Shown here piece after piece: positions 7,701-13,860 of a DNA stretch of 14,291 nt (position 1 is its first letter; each line of letters begins with the position of its first letter). The DNA comes from Methanosarcinales archaeon (GTDB lineage Archaea; Halobacteriota; Syntropharchaeia; Alkanophagales; Methanospirareceae). The position numbers were made by a program, and so were the translations under genes. The notes beneath the pieces are model-generated. The model was not told the DNA's origin and searched no databases. It saw nothing but the letters and a program-made list of their open reading frames with translations. The stretch lies in the NCBI GenBank assembly GCA_009618475.1, contig WJOV01000096.1, forward strand, positions 1 to 14,291, written 5' to 3'.

Positions 7701-9439
7701 CCAGGAACGGGTATCGCATAGACCGAAACGTTGTACCATCCAACTGCGGTAGGCGTCCAATTGAAACTTATCGTTGTGTCCGTTCCGTTTTGAATGAATG
7801 GGATTGTTTTGCTGTCTAATATTGTTCCATCTACCAAGAAGTCTATGATTACATTTGTTTCATTGTTCAAGCCCTTATTAAATACGGTTGCATTTATCAG
7901 TATTGACTTATTTATTTTTACATACTCCAGAATAAAAGGTAGACCCACCTTAATATCATGCTCCTGCGGTACTGAGAGAAGTAATGCAAACATCGCATCC
8001 GCAACACCCCAGCCATAATCGTTATCCTGTCCTATCACACCTCTATCAACCGCGGTATCCATTAGTATCTCCTTTACCTCAAGCGGCGCTAAATTTGGAT
8101 TGTATTCAAGCATGAGTGCGGCGACGCCAGCAACATGAGGAGTTGACATCGAGGTTCCACCATGAGGTACATAACCATTTCCAGTATCAGCATCGGCAGA
8201 CGTAACATCTACACCAACTGCACATACCTCTGGTTTTGTCCTTCCATCTGCGGTAGGACCGCGTGATGAGAAATAAGCAATGTCCATATCATCGTCAATT
8301 GCACCCACGGTAATAACTTTTTTAGCACATGCAGGGTCTCCAACCGTTTTACTACCCCACATACCAGCGTTTCCCGCAGCCACAGAGACGACTATTCCTG
8401 CATCTACTGCGGCATCGCAAGCCAATGCCATTGGCGTGGTTCCATCATTATTGTAATCTCTGCCCAAACTCATTGAGATTATCTTTATGCCATATTCATC
8501 TTTATTTTGAACAGCCCAATCTATTCCTGCAATGACCGTGGATTCACTGCCAGAGCCCCAAGCATTGAGCACCTTAACCCCGACTAATTTTGCACCTGGT
8601 GCAACACCTTTGTATACAGAGGAACCACCTGTGCCTGCCGCAATGCCAGCACAATGAGTCCCATGTCCATAATCGTCATAGGGGTCGAGATAGAAATTAA
8701 CGAAATCCTTAAAACCAATTACCTTCGGATCGGTTGTTGCAGGGTTATCATCCATATCGTCCAGTGACTCATGTGCATCGTCAATACCTGTATCAATCAC
8801 CGCTATGGTTACGTTAGACCCTGTAACGTTGTATGTGGTTCTTGCTGTGTCTGCCTTGATTACAGGCACACTCGAATCCAGGTATGCTTGCACCTCGTGA
8901 TCCTCGTAAACCATCTTAACATTTTGAATCTTTGGTAATTCATACAGTCTATTACAGGGCATAGTTATTGCCGTGGCATTTATAACAGAGTAATCACATT
9001 TTATTTCCGCACCGATTGGTGAATAATTGATTGCCGCGAGATCCACACTACCGTTATACAAAACAATGACATCAATCTTTGGTACACGTACATTGCTTAC
9101 TCTACGCTCTAACGAATCTTCAATTCTATTATTGTTAGCATCTAAAGGTGTTACATCGCTTTTTCTTATAATGGAAGCATTATCATAAGTAACATCTCCA
9201 ACATCAATCACGTTTTCGTTTAGGTTTATATCAGAATGGATTTCATCGTGAATGCGATCCACCCAACTTAAATTTGGTACTGCATTTGGTTTTGTTGCGT
9301 TTAATGACGACCTATCTTGCTCAATGTAAGCGTTTATTTTATATGAGCCCGCTTCATCAGACCCCGCCGCCCAACTAAAACAACTAATTACAACCATCAA
9401 AATCACAATCAACCCCCAAACCTTCACGCCTTTTTTCAT
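4778..9439 (-). CDS. Giant secreted subtilisin-like serine protease (S8 family) with CARDB-like and repeat domains
   Basis: 1553 residues counted from the ATG at 9439. Seen in order: signal peptide (MKKGVKVWGLIVILMVVISC); linker; I9-like prodomain (about 118-182, VPKIDVIVL to NVKMVYED); S8 domain (about 184-487) with Asp216 in AVIDTGID, His259 in GHGTHCAG, oxyanion Asn357 in AAGN and Ser430 in GTSMSTPHVAG, all intact; CARDB-like beta domain (about 491-594); five repeats (598-1294), most with a DxDxDG calcium-type loop; a DUF11-like beta domain (about 1295-1413); a PTPTP linker; and a C-terminal beta domain (from YPSISGTHNGT to WIPAIKLFF). There are many N-x-S/T sequons, so it is likely an N-glycosylated exoenzyme. 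No C-terminal membrane anchor or PGF-type sorting tail is seen. The frame extends to an ATG at 9508, but a TATA box at 9481-9488 lies within that extension and the signal peptide begins at 9439. Known: S8 enzymes cut peptide bonds. Inferred: extracellular protein degradation or surface processing. Confidence 0.92.
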   Translation of the reverse strand: MKKGVKVWGLIVILMVVISCFSWAAGSDEAGSYKINAYIEQDRSSLNATKPNAVPNLSWVDRIHDEIHSDINLNENVIDVGDVTYDNASIIRKSDVTPLDANNNRIEDSLERRVSNVRVPKIDVIVLYNGSVDLAAINYSPIGAEIKCDYSVINATAITMPCNRLYELPKIQNVKMVYEDHEVQAYLDSSVPVIKADTARTTYNVTGSNVTIAVIDTGIDDAHESLDDMDDNPATTDPKVIGFKDFVNFYLDPYDDYGHGTHCAGIAAGTGGSSVYKGVAPGAKLVGVKVLNAWGSGSESTVIAGIDWAVQNKDEYGIKIISMSLGRDYNNDGTTPMALACDAAVDAGIVVSVAAGNAGMWGSKTVGDPACAKKVITVGAIDDDMDIAYFSSRGPTADGRTKPEVCAVGVDVTSADADTGNGYVPHGGTSMSTPHVAGVAALMLEYNPNLAPLEVKEILMDTAVDRGVIGQDNDYGWGVADAMFALLLSVPQEHDIKVGLPFILEYVKINKSILINATVFNKGLNNETNVIIDFLVDGTILDSKTIPFIQNGTDTTISFNWTPTAVGWYNVSVYAIPVPGEDYVVNNLVTRYVEVPKAVLADVYTDYGIDLDGDGLYNYLAVDVGVNVAEAGYYYLYGDIETLNGFYITDAKNDTHLSVGKQNITLLFNGIDIRRIDLNGPYTLSNLRFRDNYWNTLDWRLKAYNTSFYDSKEFQLPNAMFIDVYNDTGVDTDNDGYYNYLSLDIGVNVSESGYYHWYGELYDGYGDRIAYEGNSTYLENGTHRIQLDFKGPEIYMHKVDGPYYLKYLRIYDADYVKQDSRHDAYTTSAYNYMEFRPPAIFTDEYSDYGEDTDVPHDGQYNHLVINVGVNVTKAGRYQVSGSLRESTTYRTVAYAYNTTNLTTGDQIVQLRFDGIKLRQNKYNGTYDLKYLYLYNYSYPAPPPPPPTPTPVPASQLEKSEAPEDTNNFGVQYGEQLDYRYYAYTTGYYEWPGWQKPPAEFTDIYSDYGEDTDGDGLNNSLVIEVGVNVTKAGTYKVRGELYENATYYYVISAYNTTYLDTGYHNVLLKFDGIRMRLNKYNGTYDLGYLYLYNMTYPYALDLEEKIARGGISPENVSDLYGEQLDYRYYACTTGYYNWTEFQKPPAEFTGNFNDYGFDIEGEGLYNHLVIEAEINVTRAGEYELSGDLRYYDEDSAPAEKSVKVSATTPPAGGGGGGGGGGAPPALIDWDSNRTYLDAGIQNITLQFDRIYNTGYNGSFRTWLRLYETEEWNRIDEMEYFTKDYNYTDFQKPPAGFVSVTRDLPDAVSSGEEFEVSLTQSGFYMGICGVTETLPDGFKYRGVLSGGNFREYDETTNELTIDFEAGATTLIYGVEAGTKEQIETAEFSGTWASVDSSLDPIYGDIGGEATLAFVEPTPTPVFDTGTGTYPSISGTHNGTIKPNKTITVSKLYTYPCAGTGGHTEYARIWNNSGLNATANWNGYKGDWHTITFNKTFVLYKNKTYNYTIRTGSYPQIIHKQNHTTLDDGSLITCEEFTDVNGKKYNDWIPAIKLFF
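5781..5810. repeat. (CCA)10 trinucleotide tract encoding Gly10 in the subtilase
   Basis: Ten uninterrupted CCA units on the + strand read as ten Gly codons on the coding strand, flanked by PPA and APP. The tract lies in a linker insert of repeat module 5. Unit changes by slippage would keep the frame and alter only linker length. Confidence 0.85.
6036..6071. repeat. Direct DNA repeat, copy A (module 4/5 boundary)
   Basis: This 36-base stretch matches 6476-6511 at all but one position (C versus T). It encodes the shared LDYRYYA.TTGYY segment. Near-identity at synonymous sites points to recent duplication or gene conversion between modules. Confidence 0.7.
6476..6511. repeat. Direct DNA repeat, copy B (module 3/4 boundary)
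   Basis: Partner of 6036-6071, offset by 440 bases with one mismatch by eye. It lies in the same place within the neighbouring module. Confidence 0.7.
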
Positions 9440-9480
9440 CTGGGATACACTTCTCTTAAGATAGAAAGGAGAAAACAGGG

Positions 9481-9488
9481 TATATAAA
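9481..9488 (-). promoter_or_regulatory. Archaeal TATA box of the subtilase gene
   Basis: Read on the - strand this is TTTATATA with a purine-rich stretch (GGAAGG) before it, as in a BRE-TATA arrangement. A start site about 25 bases on would fall near 9457, leaving about an 18-base leader before the ATG at 9439. This separates the protease from thiDN transcription. Confidence 0.6.
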
Positions 9489-9512
9489 CCTTCCGATTTT
9501 TTCCACATTCCA

Positions 9513-10883
9513 TTACCGCTCTACGCGCTCCACTACCTTCTTCACTTTTCCCACAGCGTCCACCGCAGTTCTACCAAATATCCGCACCATCGGCTCCTTC
9601 CCAACCGCACCGAGGTCGAAAATCACGTCAGGTGCTTTTCCTTCTAAGGATGGGTTTCTTACCGCTTCTCTTACGCCCCAATCCATCGTTCTCGCATCTG
9701 TCGGTTCTTTTCCTCTTTCAAAAGAAGAAACTCTCATCCCCAATTCTTTACATGCTTCTAGTATTCCCGATGAATATTTTACGTTAATCGCACTTCTTCT
9801 CTCTTTATCGTGCTCCATCATCGCCAATATCATCCTTGCTATGTGACTACTTACGTCAAAACCCACGAATCCCGCGTGTATCCCCTCTTTCGTAGGATTT
9901 ATTCTACCATCCACCGCCGCAACGTCGAACTCGCTTTCTGCACACTCCATAGCCATACCTATGTTCGTTCCAACCTCAGGTATAATATTTTTGAAAGTTG
10001 ACGTGTTTTTCAGCATCCTGACGGCTTCTTTTACGTTTTCCAGCACGAAATACCTATCGGCGTCTTTCCGCAACCCTTGCGCCTGGTTTACCACTATCAA
10101 ATTAGACACTTCCTCACCACCCGATATGGCATCGTGCACGAACTTTTTTGCAGATACCGCGGCATCTCGCAAATTGTTACCTTTCGCGAGTTCCGCAGCC
10201 AGAGCAGCGGAAAAAGAACATCCAGCCCCGTGTACTATTTTTTCCTTTTCCCTTTTTATATACTCGCTGCTTATGTCCTCGAACTCGCCATCGTATATCA
10301 AATCCGTTGCCTTCCCGGCTGCTATTTCATGCTCAAGATGCCCACCTTTTATGATTACTGCCGTAGCACCCATTTTATGTATTTCGAGTGCAGCTTCCTT
10401 CGCATCCTCTTTATTCCTTATCTCCAAACCAGAAATAAAGCTGGCTTCGGGAACGTTTGGCGTTACAACCTCGCAAATAGGAATAAGAAGCTCGATAACC
10501 GTGTTTAAAGCGTTATCTTCGAGCAAAACACCGCCTGAGCCCGCCTTCATCACGGGGTCCAGCACAAAAGGTATTTTATACTTCTTTAGTTCCTTTGCTA
10601 CCACTTCTATCATTGCAGAGGAATGCAACATACCCGTTTTCGCATAATCCACGCCAAGTCCCTTGTCGCTCACAATGGATTCCATCTGTGCCTCCACGAG
10701 CTCAACGGGCACTTCATGCGTCGCTTGCACGCCATACGAGTTCTGAGCTGTAATAGCGGTGAGTACCGATGTGCCATAAACACCCAATGCAGAAAACGTT
10801 TTTATATCTGCCTGTATTCCCGCGCCGCCACTGCAATCCGAACCACCGATGGTCATTACTCTTTTCATTTTTATTCCGCTCAT
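9513..10883 (-). CDS. thiDN: ThiD-ThiN fusion: HMP/HMP-phosphate kinase and thiamine-phosphate synthase
   Basis: 456 residues. The N-terminal ThiD part (1 to about 270) has the HMP-kinase opening TIGGSDCSGGAGIQADIKT (11-29), the DPVM motif (109-112), and the anion-hole/catalytic motif HGAGCSFSAAL (218-228, Cys222; HGTGC is more usual). The C-terminal ThiN part (about 285-456) has PEVGTNIG, AAVDGRINP, SSHIAR, RSAINVKYS and KEPMVRIFGR. Known: ThiD phosphorylates HMP to HMP-PP, and ThiN joins HMP-PP to thiazole phosphate in archaea that lack ThiE, so the protein covers the end of cytoplasmic thiamine-phosphate synthesis. The ATG at 10883 is used; family members usually begin at the equivalent of MKRVMTIGGSD (ATG at 10868), which is an alternative start. 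AT-rich elements such as TTTAAATTT (about 10901-10910) could be its TATA box. I saw no clear TPP riboswitch or ThiR site. The gene ends 73 bases before the protease start and is not obviously linked to it in function. Confidence 0.93.
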   Translation of the reverse strand: MSGIKMKRVMTIGGSDCSGGAGIQADIKTFSALGVYGTSVLTAITAQNSYGVQATHEVPVELVEAQMESIVSDKGLGVDYAKTGMLHSSAMIEVVAKELKKYKIPFVLDPVMKAGSGGVLLEDNALNTVIELLIPICEVVTPNVPEASFISGLEIRNKEDAKEAALEIHKMGATAVIIKGGHLEHEIAAGKATDLIYDGEFEDISSEYIKREKEKIVHGAGCSFSAALAAELAKGNNLRDAAVSAKKFVHDAISGGEEVSNLIVVNQAQGLRKDADRYFVLENVKEAVRMLKNTSTFKNIIPEVGTNIGMAMECAESEFDVAAVDGRINPTKEGIHAGFVGFDVSSHIARMILAMMEHDKERRSAINVKYSSGILEACKELGMRVSSFERGKEPTDARTMDWGVREAVRNPSLEGKAPDVIFDLGAVGKEPMVRIFGRTAVDAVGKVKKVVERVER

Positions 10884-10947
10884 TTCATAACCACAAGATT
10901 AAAATTTAAAGTATAAGATTGTTTCTCACCTTGATTATGAATGCAGT

Positions 10948-11000
10948 TTACCCATACATTTTACGGAATAATAGAAAGATTTATAAATATGTAGGGGTAA
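10948..11000. promoter_or_regulatory. Inverted repeat bracketing the fic promoter, candidate operator
   Basis: TTACCCATACAT (10948-10959) and ATGTAGGGGTAA (10989-11000) are reverse complements at 11 of 12 positions, with centres 41 bases apart (about four helical turns). The second arm overlaps the end of the fic TATA region and the first lies upstream of it, in the gap shared with thiDN. A dimeric regulator or looping operator is possible; no regulator gene is seen nearby. Confidence 0.35.
10980..10990 (+). promoter_or_regulatory. TATA box of the fic gene
   Basis: TTTATAAATAT. A start site about 25 bases downstream falls next to the ATG at 11012, so the transcript is probably leaderless or nearly so. 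This agrees with the lack of a well-placed Shine-Dalgarno sequence. Confidence 0.55.
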
Positions 11001-11011
11001 CATACATATAA

Positions 11012-11896
11012 ATGGTAAGCATAAAGAAAAAACTCATAGGGAAGCAGACATATTATTATCTGGAACATACGTTCAGACACAAATGCAAAATCCGGAAGAA
11101 AGAGAAATATTTGGGCAAAAAAATACCAGAAAACGTTGAAGAAGTGAAAAAAGATTTTCTTTTAGAAATCTACAAAGAGCGGTGGTATCCACTATTTGAC
11201 AGAATAAAGCAGAATTATTATAAAGAGCTAAGATCAATGCCAAAGACTGCCAAAGAGAAAGAGATTAAAAATTTTTCTATTACGTTTACTTACGACACAA
11301 ACAGAATTGAGGGCTCAAAGCTGACATTAAGGGAAACGGCTGATTTATTGGAAAAAGGCGTAACTCCAAAGGCAAAACCTCTTGATGACATAAAAGAGGC
11401 GGAAGCGCATGAAAAAGTGTTCTATGATATACTGGACTATAAAAGAGACCTATCATTACAGATAGTTTTGTATTGGCATAAAAAGTTGTTCGAGAGCACA
11501 AAATCGGACATAGCAGGTAAAATCAGACAGCATCAAGTTGCTATATCAGGCAGCAGGTTTATTCCGCCATTTCCGGCTGAAATTTATCCCTTGCTCAGCG
11601 GATTTTTCAGCGGGTATGACAAAAATAAAAATGAATTACATCCTGTTGAACTGGCTGCATTGGCTCATTTAAGATTCGTGACAATACACCCGTTTTCGGA
11701 CGGTAATGGCAGGATAAGTAGATTAATAATGAACTTTGTTTTACATAAACACAAGTTTCCTTTACTTAACGTTCCTTATGAAAAAAGAACAAGTTACTAT
11801 AATGCTTTAGAGAGAACACAAATAAAGAAACAGGATAGCATATTTGTCCAATGGTTTTTCAGGCGATACATAAAGGAGTATAAAAGATATTTGTAA
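11012..11896 (+). CDS. Fic-family protein (probable AMP transferase) with N-terminal inhibitory helix
   Basis: 294 residues. Seen: the Fic core motif HPFSDGNGRISR at 216-227 with all key positions (His216, Asp220, GNGR 221-224, Arg227), and TNRIEG at 96-101, which fits the (S/T)xxxE(G/N) inhibitory motif (Glu100). Residues 1-40 are a basic N-terminal extension (KKKLIGKQTYYYLEH to KYLGKKIPE). The C-terminus ends soon after the Fic fold, with no clear winged helix. Known: Fic enzymes move AMP from ATP to a hydroxyl side chain of a target protein, and the Glu of the inhibitory helix blocks ATP placement. With that helix N-terminal to the fold this is a self-inhibited enzyme, not one needing a separate antitoxin, and no FicA-like partner gene is adjacent. 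The target is unknown. It is transcribed divergently from thiDN and convergently with the THUMP gene. Confidence 0.9.
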   Translation: MVSIKKKLIGKQTYYYLEHTFRHKCKIRKKEKYLGKKIPENVEEVKKDFLLEIYKERWYPLFDRIKQNYYKELRSMPKTAKEKEIKNFSITFTYDTNRIEGSKLTLRETADLLEKGVTPKAKPLDDIKEAEAHEKVFYDILDYKRDLSLQIVLYWHKKLFESTKSDIAGKIRQHQVAISGSRFIPPFPAEIYPLLSGFFSGYDKNKNELHPVELAALAHLRFVTIHPFSDGNGRISRLIMNFVLHKHKFPLLNVPYEKRTSYYNALERTQIKKQDSIFVQWFFRRYIKEYKRYL

Positions 11897-11931
11897 TAAA
11901 AAAGAAAAGAATAGCGGGGATTATGTAACCT

Positions 11932-12327
11932 TCACTTCACTTTTATCACGCTATACTTCTCGCGCATCTCTTTTGTGATAAAACCAATCCCGCATCTATT
12001 CCCTACTATCTCTATTGCTATCAACTTATCCGGGTTCTTAAGGTTCACTTTTGGCTTCCTTCCGTGTATCTTCTCCACCAGGTCGTAAAAATATCCGCCA
12101 ACTTCTCGCTCCACCTTCTGGCTGGAAATATCTTCTTTCATCCCTCTTCTCTCAACCCGGAATCCGAAAGTATCACCAGGCTCGATTTCGTCTATATACC
12201 GCTCTATTCTCCTTTTCAGTATCTCTATTAAGTTGTCGGGCGAGACAAAGAACGCATCATCAATGGGAAATAACTCACCCTCGGTATTCTTCTCCCCTAC
12301 TGCCAACACGTTCCAATTCTCCAACAT
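11932..12327 (-). CDS. Short THUMP-domain protein (probable RNA binding)
   Basis: 131 residues that look like little more than one THUMP domain: a helical lead-in (DNLIEILKRRIERYIDEI), the strand GDTFGFRVERRGMKEDISSQ (a form of FaVrveRrG.h..sS.ei), a helix EVGGYFYDLVEKIHGRKP, then VNLKNPDKLIAIEIVGNRCGIGFI (vdL.nPd..i.vEi..n...v). Known: THUMP domains bind the acceptor end of tRNA and usually come fused to modification enzymes such as ThiI, Trm or PUS10. Here no catalytic domain is present, so the protein may deliver tRNA to a partner, as Tan1 does. An in-frame TGA two codons before the ATG rules out a longer N-terminus in this frame. The stop lies 50 bases after the exchanger stop on the same strand (transcription order exchanger, then THUMP). 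Confidence 0.75.
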   Translation of the reverse strand: MLENWNVLAVGEKNTEGELFPIDDAFFVSPDNLIEILKRRIERYIDEIEPGDTFGFRVERRGMKEDISSQKVEREVGGYFYDLVEKIHGRKPKVNLKNPDKLIAIEIVGNRCGIGFITKEMREKYSVIKVK

Positions 12328-12377
12328 CGTTCATCTATAATTTTTTAACTCCAAGATAAGATAAAGTTTATCGAAAC

Positions 12378-13334
12378 TCAGAAGAGAATCACAATAAAAA
12401 GATAGCTGATATAGACAGCAGCCAGCACACAAGCCTCTTTTTTGCCCAGACTTTTCCTTAATATAATTACGCCCAAGAAGACGAGGACAGATAATAAAAG
12501 ATAGAAAGCGGATAGCCCTATGCTGCCATGAATATGCGTTACGGCTACGAAACTGAAAGGCAATCCAATCCCAGCCAGAATATCGAAAATATTGCTTCCG
12601 ACTGCGTTAGAAACCGCTAAGTTCCCCATTCCCTTCAGCGAAGCTTGCACGGATACGAAAAGGTCTGGAATCGAAGTCGCAATCGCTATAATAATCAAGC
12701 TGAAAAGCGATTCGGATAAACCTAAAGTACTCGTAACATAAATTGTTGATCTCACCATTATATAAGCACTCAAGGCTATACCGACAATTCCTATGCCCGT
12801 ATAAAAAATCGCTTTCTTTGTTGGAACATACTTGAACTCCTCTTTGGGAACGAACTTCCCGTTAATCGCATCTTTGAAAAGCCAGATGAAATAGATAACG
12901 TAAAGCAAGAACCAGGTTAGTGCCTCCCAACGTGTCAAAACACCGTCCATAATCGTTACTATCGTGACTATCACAACGAAGAGGTAGTATGCACCATCCC
13001 TTTTGAGCACTTTCTCATCGAGAACGCATTTTCTCACCCAGAGGGAGAAGGCAATTAATAACGTGATATTAAAGATTGCCGAGCCAACGATTGTCCCTTT
13101 GCCAATATCAGGATGCTCCTCCACAACAGAGAAAACCGAAGCGCCCATTTCCGGTGCACTGCTTACAATTGCCGCCACCGAAGCTCCCACAACTGATTCA
13201 GGCACGTTGAAACGTTTGGCAAGAGAGCCTAAACCGCTCACAAATAGATTCGTTAGATAGAAGAACGCTATAAAACAGCCTGCCAGAGCAAGAAAGGCAA
13301 CCCCTAACCCAAACCCGTAGTTCAATCTCTTCAC
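12378..13334 (-). CDS. Na+/Ca2+ exchanger of the CaCA superfamily with NCKX-like motifs
   Basis: 318 residues, about ten hydrophobic segments, with the two inverted alpha repeats of CaCA exchangers. Alpha-1 has SSAPEMGAS with Glu62 and GKGTIVGSAIFN (Asn89). Alpha-2 has ATSIPDLFVS with Asp224 and AVSNAVGSNIFDI with Asp251. Known: the acidic residues in the two repeats bind the transported Ca2+ at the membrane centre, and the family swaps Na+ or H+ for Ca2+. The GTIVGSA.FN, SIPDL and GSNIFD wording resembles the K+-dependent animal NCKX branch more than typical prokaryotic YrbG (which usually has Glu in alpha-2 and Asn after SNIF). K+ use is inference. The Gly usually preceding Ser in alpha-1 (GGSAPEL) is Val-Ser here. 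The start is GTG (13332-13334), with GAGAGGT just upstream and TATA elements at 13359-13385; a leaderless or short-leader transcript fits. Confidence 0.9.
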   Translation of the reverse strand: MKRLNYGFGLGVAFLALAGCFIAFFYLTNLFVSGLGSLAKRFNVPESVVGASVAAIVSSAPEMGASVFSVVEEHPDIGKGTIVGSAIFNITLLIAFSLWVRKCVLDEKVLKRDGAYYLFVVIVTIVTIMDGVLTRWEALTWFLLYVIYFIWLFKDAINGKFVPKEEFKYVPTKKAIFYTGIGIVGIALSAYIMVRSTIYVTSTLGLSESLFSLIIIAIATSIPDLFVSVQASLKGMGNLAVSNAVGSNIFDILAGIGLPFSFVAVTHIHGSIGLSAFYLLLSVLVFLGVIILRKSLGKKEACVLAAVYISYLFIVILF

Positions 13335-13358
13335 CTACCTCTCTATTCGCTATTTTAG

Positions 13359-13385
13359 TTTATATAAAAAGGAGATTATATAAAA
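13359..13385. promoter_or_regulatory. Paired TATA elements between divergent exchanger and Toprim genes
   Basis: TTATATAAAA occurs twice, at 13360-13369 and 13376-13385, exactly 16 bases apart, with AGGAGA between. The TATATA cores are near-palindromic, so each could serve either strand. For the Toprim gene the first element predicts a start near 13390; for the exchanger the second predicts one near 13354. The two promoters would therefore overlap and may compete. Confidence 0.5.
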
Positions 13386-13401
13386 GTAATAGTAATCATG
13401 G

Positions 13402-13827
13402 ATGAACAAAACAAATAGGGCAATGCGAAAGGAGGATTGCGAAGCTTATCTGGAACTGGAGAGCGTGGTTCAAGAAATGGACGATTTTGTAGATGCTGTC
13501 GTTGTTGAAGGCGCCCATGATAAAGAAGCGTTGAAGGGAATAGGCATTACGAAAGAAATAGTGATGTATTCCTCGGGGTTCTCTTATGCTGATTTCGTTG
13601 ATTATCTGAGGTGCAGACACAGGAAGGTTGCTATTCTAACTGACTATGACAGAGCGGGGAAGAGATTCAACAAAAAATTGTCTGCAAGGCTGGAGTGCGA
13701 AGGTGTAAAGGTGGAGAAGCAGTATCGGGAAGAAATAGGTAGGATATTGGGATTTCGTGGAATGAAGAGCATAGAATCAATAAATTCGTTTAGAAATAAA
13801 GTTTTTGCTTCGCAAAAACGTTACTAA
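13402..13827 (+). CDS. Small stand-alone Toprim-domain protein (archaeal UPF0292-like)
   Basis: 141 residues. Toprim signature: VVVEGAHDKEAL with catalytic-type Glu36 (and Asp40), and ILTDYDRAGKRF with the DxD pair Asp81 and Asp83, which bind Mg2+ in topoisomerases, DnaG primases and RNase M5. The length and the late REEIGRILGFRGMKSIESI stretch match my memory of a conserved archaeal single-domain Toprim family. The biochemical role is uncertain; nucleic-acid nicking, 5S rRNA maturation-like or repair activity are possibilities. ATG 13402 is used; the ATG at 13398 runs into a stop after six codons, and the in-frame ATG at 13423 is an alternative. The last about ten codons contain a perfect hairpin, so the tail VFASQKRY may not be part of the ancestral protein. 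It converges with the aroD-like gene. Confidence 0.8.
   Translation: MNKTNRAMRKEDCEAYLELESVVQEMDDFVDAVVVEGAHDKEALKGIGITKEIVMYSSGFSYADFVDYLRCRHRKVAILTDYDRAGKRFNKKLSARLECEGVKVEKQYREEIGRILGFRGMKSIESINSFRNKVFASQKRY
13801..13819. terminator. A/T-stem hairpin inside the 3' end of the Toprim gene
   Basis: GTTTTTGC (13801-13808) and GCAAAAAC (13812-13819) pair perfectly around TTC. The stop codon is only 6 bases further on. A second small stem (ATGC/GCAT, 13830-13841) and T6 (13847-13852) follow, which would suit an archaeal + strand terminator. Confidence 0.5.
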
Positions 13828-13860
13828 AAATGCTTGCGCATGAAACTTTTTTAATGTTAA

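Noticed and set aside
9961..10647. 228-codon + strand open frame
   Set aside because: It lies wholly opposite thiDN, which has clear motifs along its whole length. The + strand translation is Ser/Phe-rich and shows no domain.
10884..10947. TPP riboswitch or ThiR operator ahead of thiDN
   Set aside because: Only AT-only palindromes such as TTAAAATTTAA are present. There is no recognisable THI-box and too little leader for a riboswitch.
10884..12377. A combined defence island (fic, THUMP, toxin pair)
   Set aside because: The genes are on different strands, separated by housekeeping genes (thiDN, exchanger), with no nuclease, helicase or reverse transcriptase alongside.
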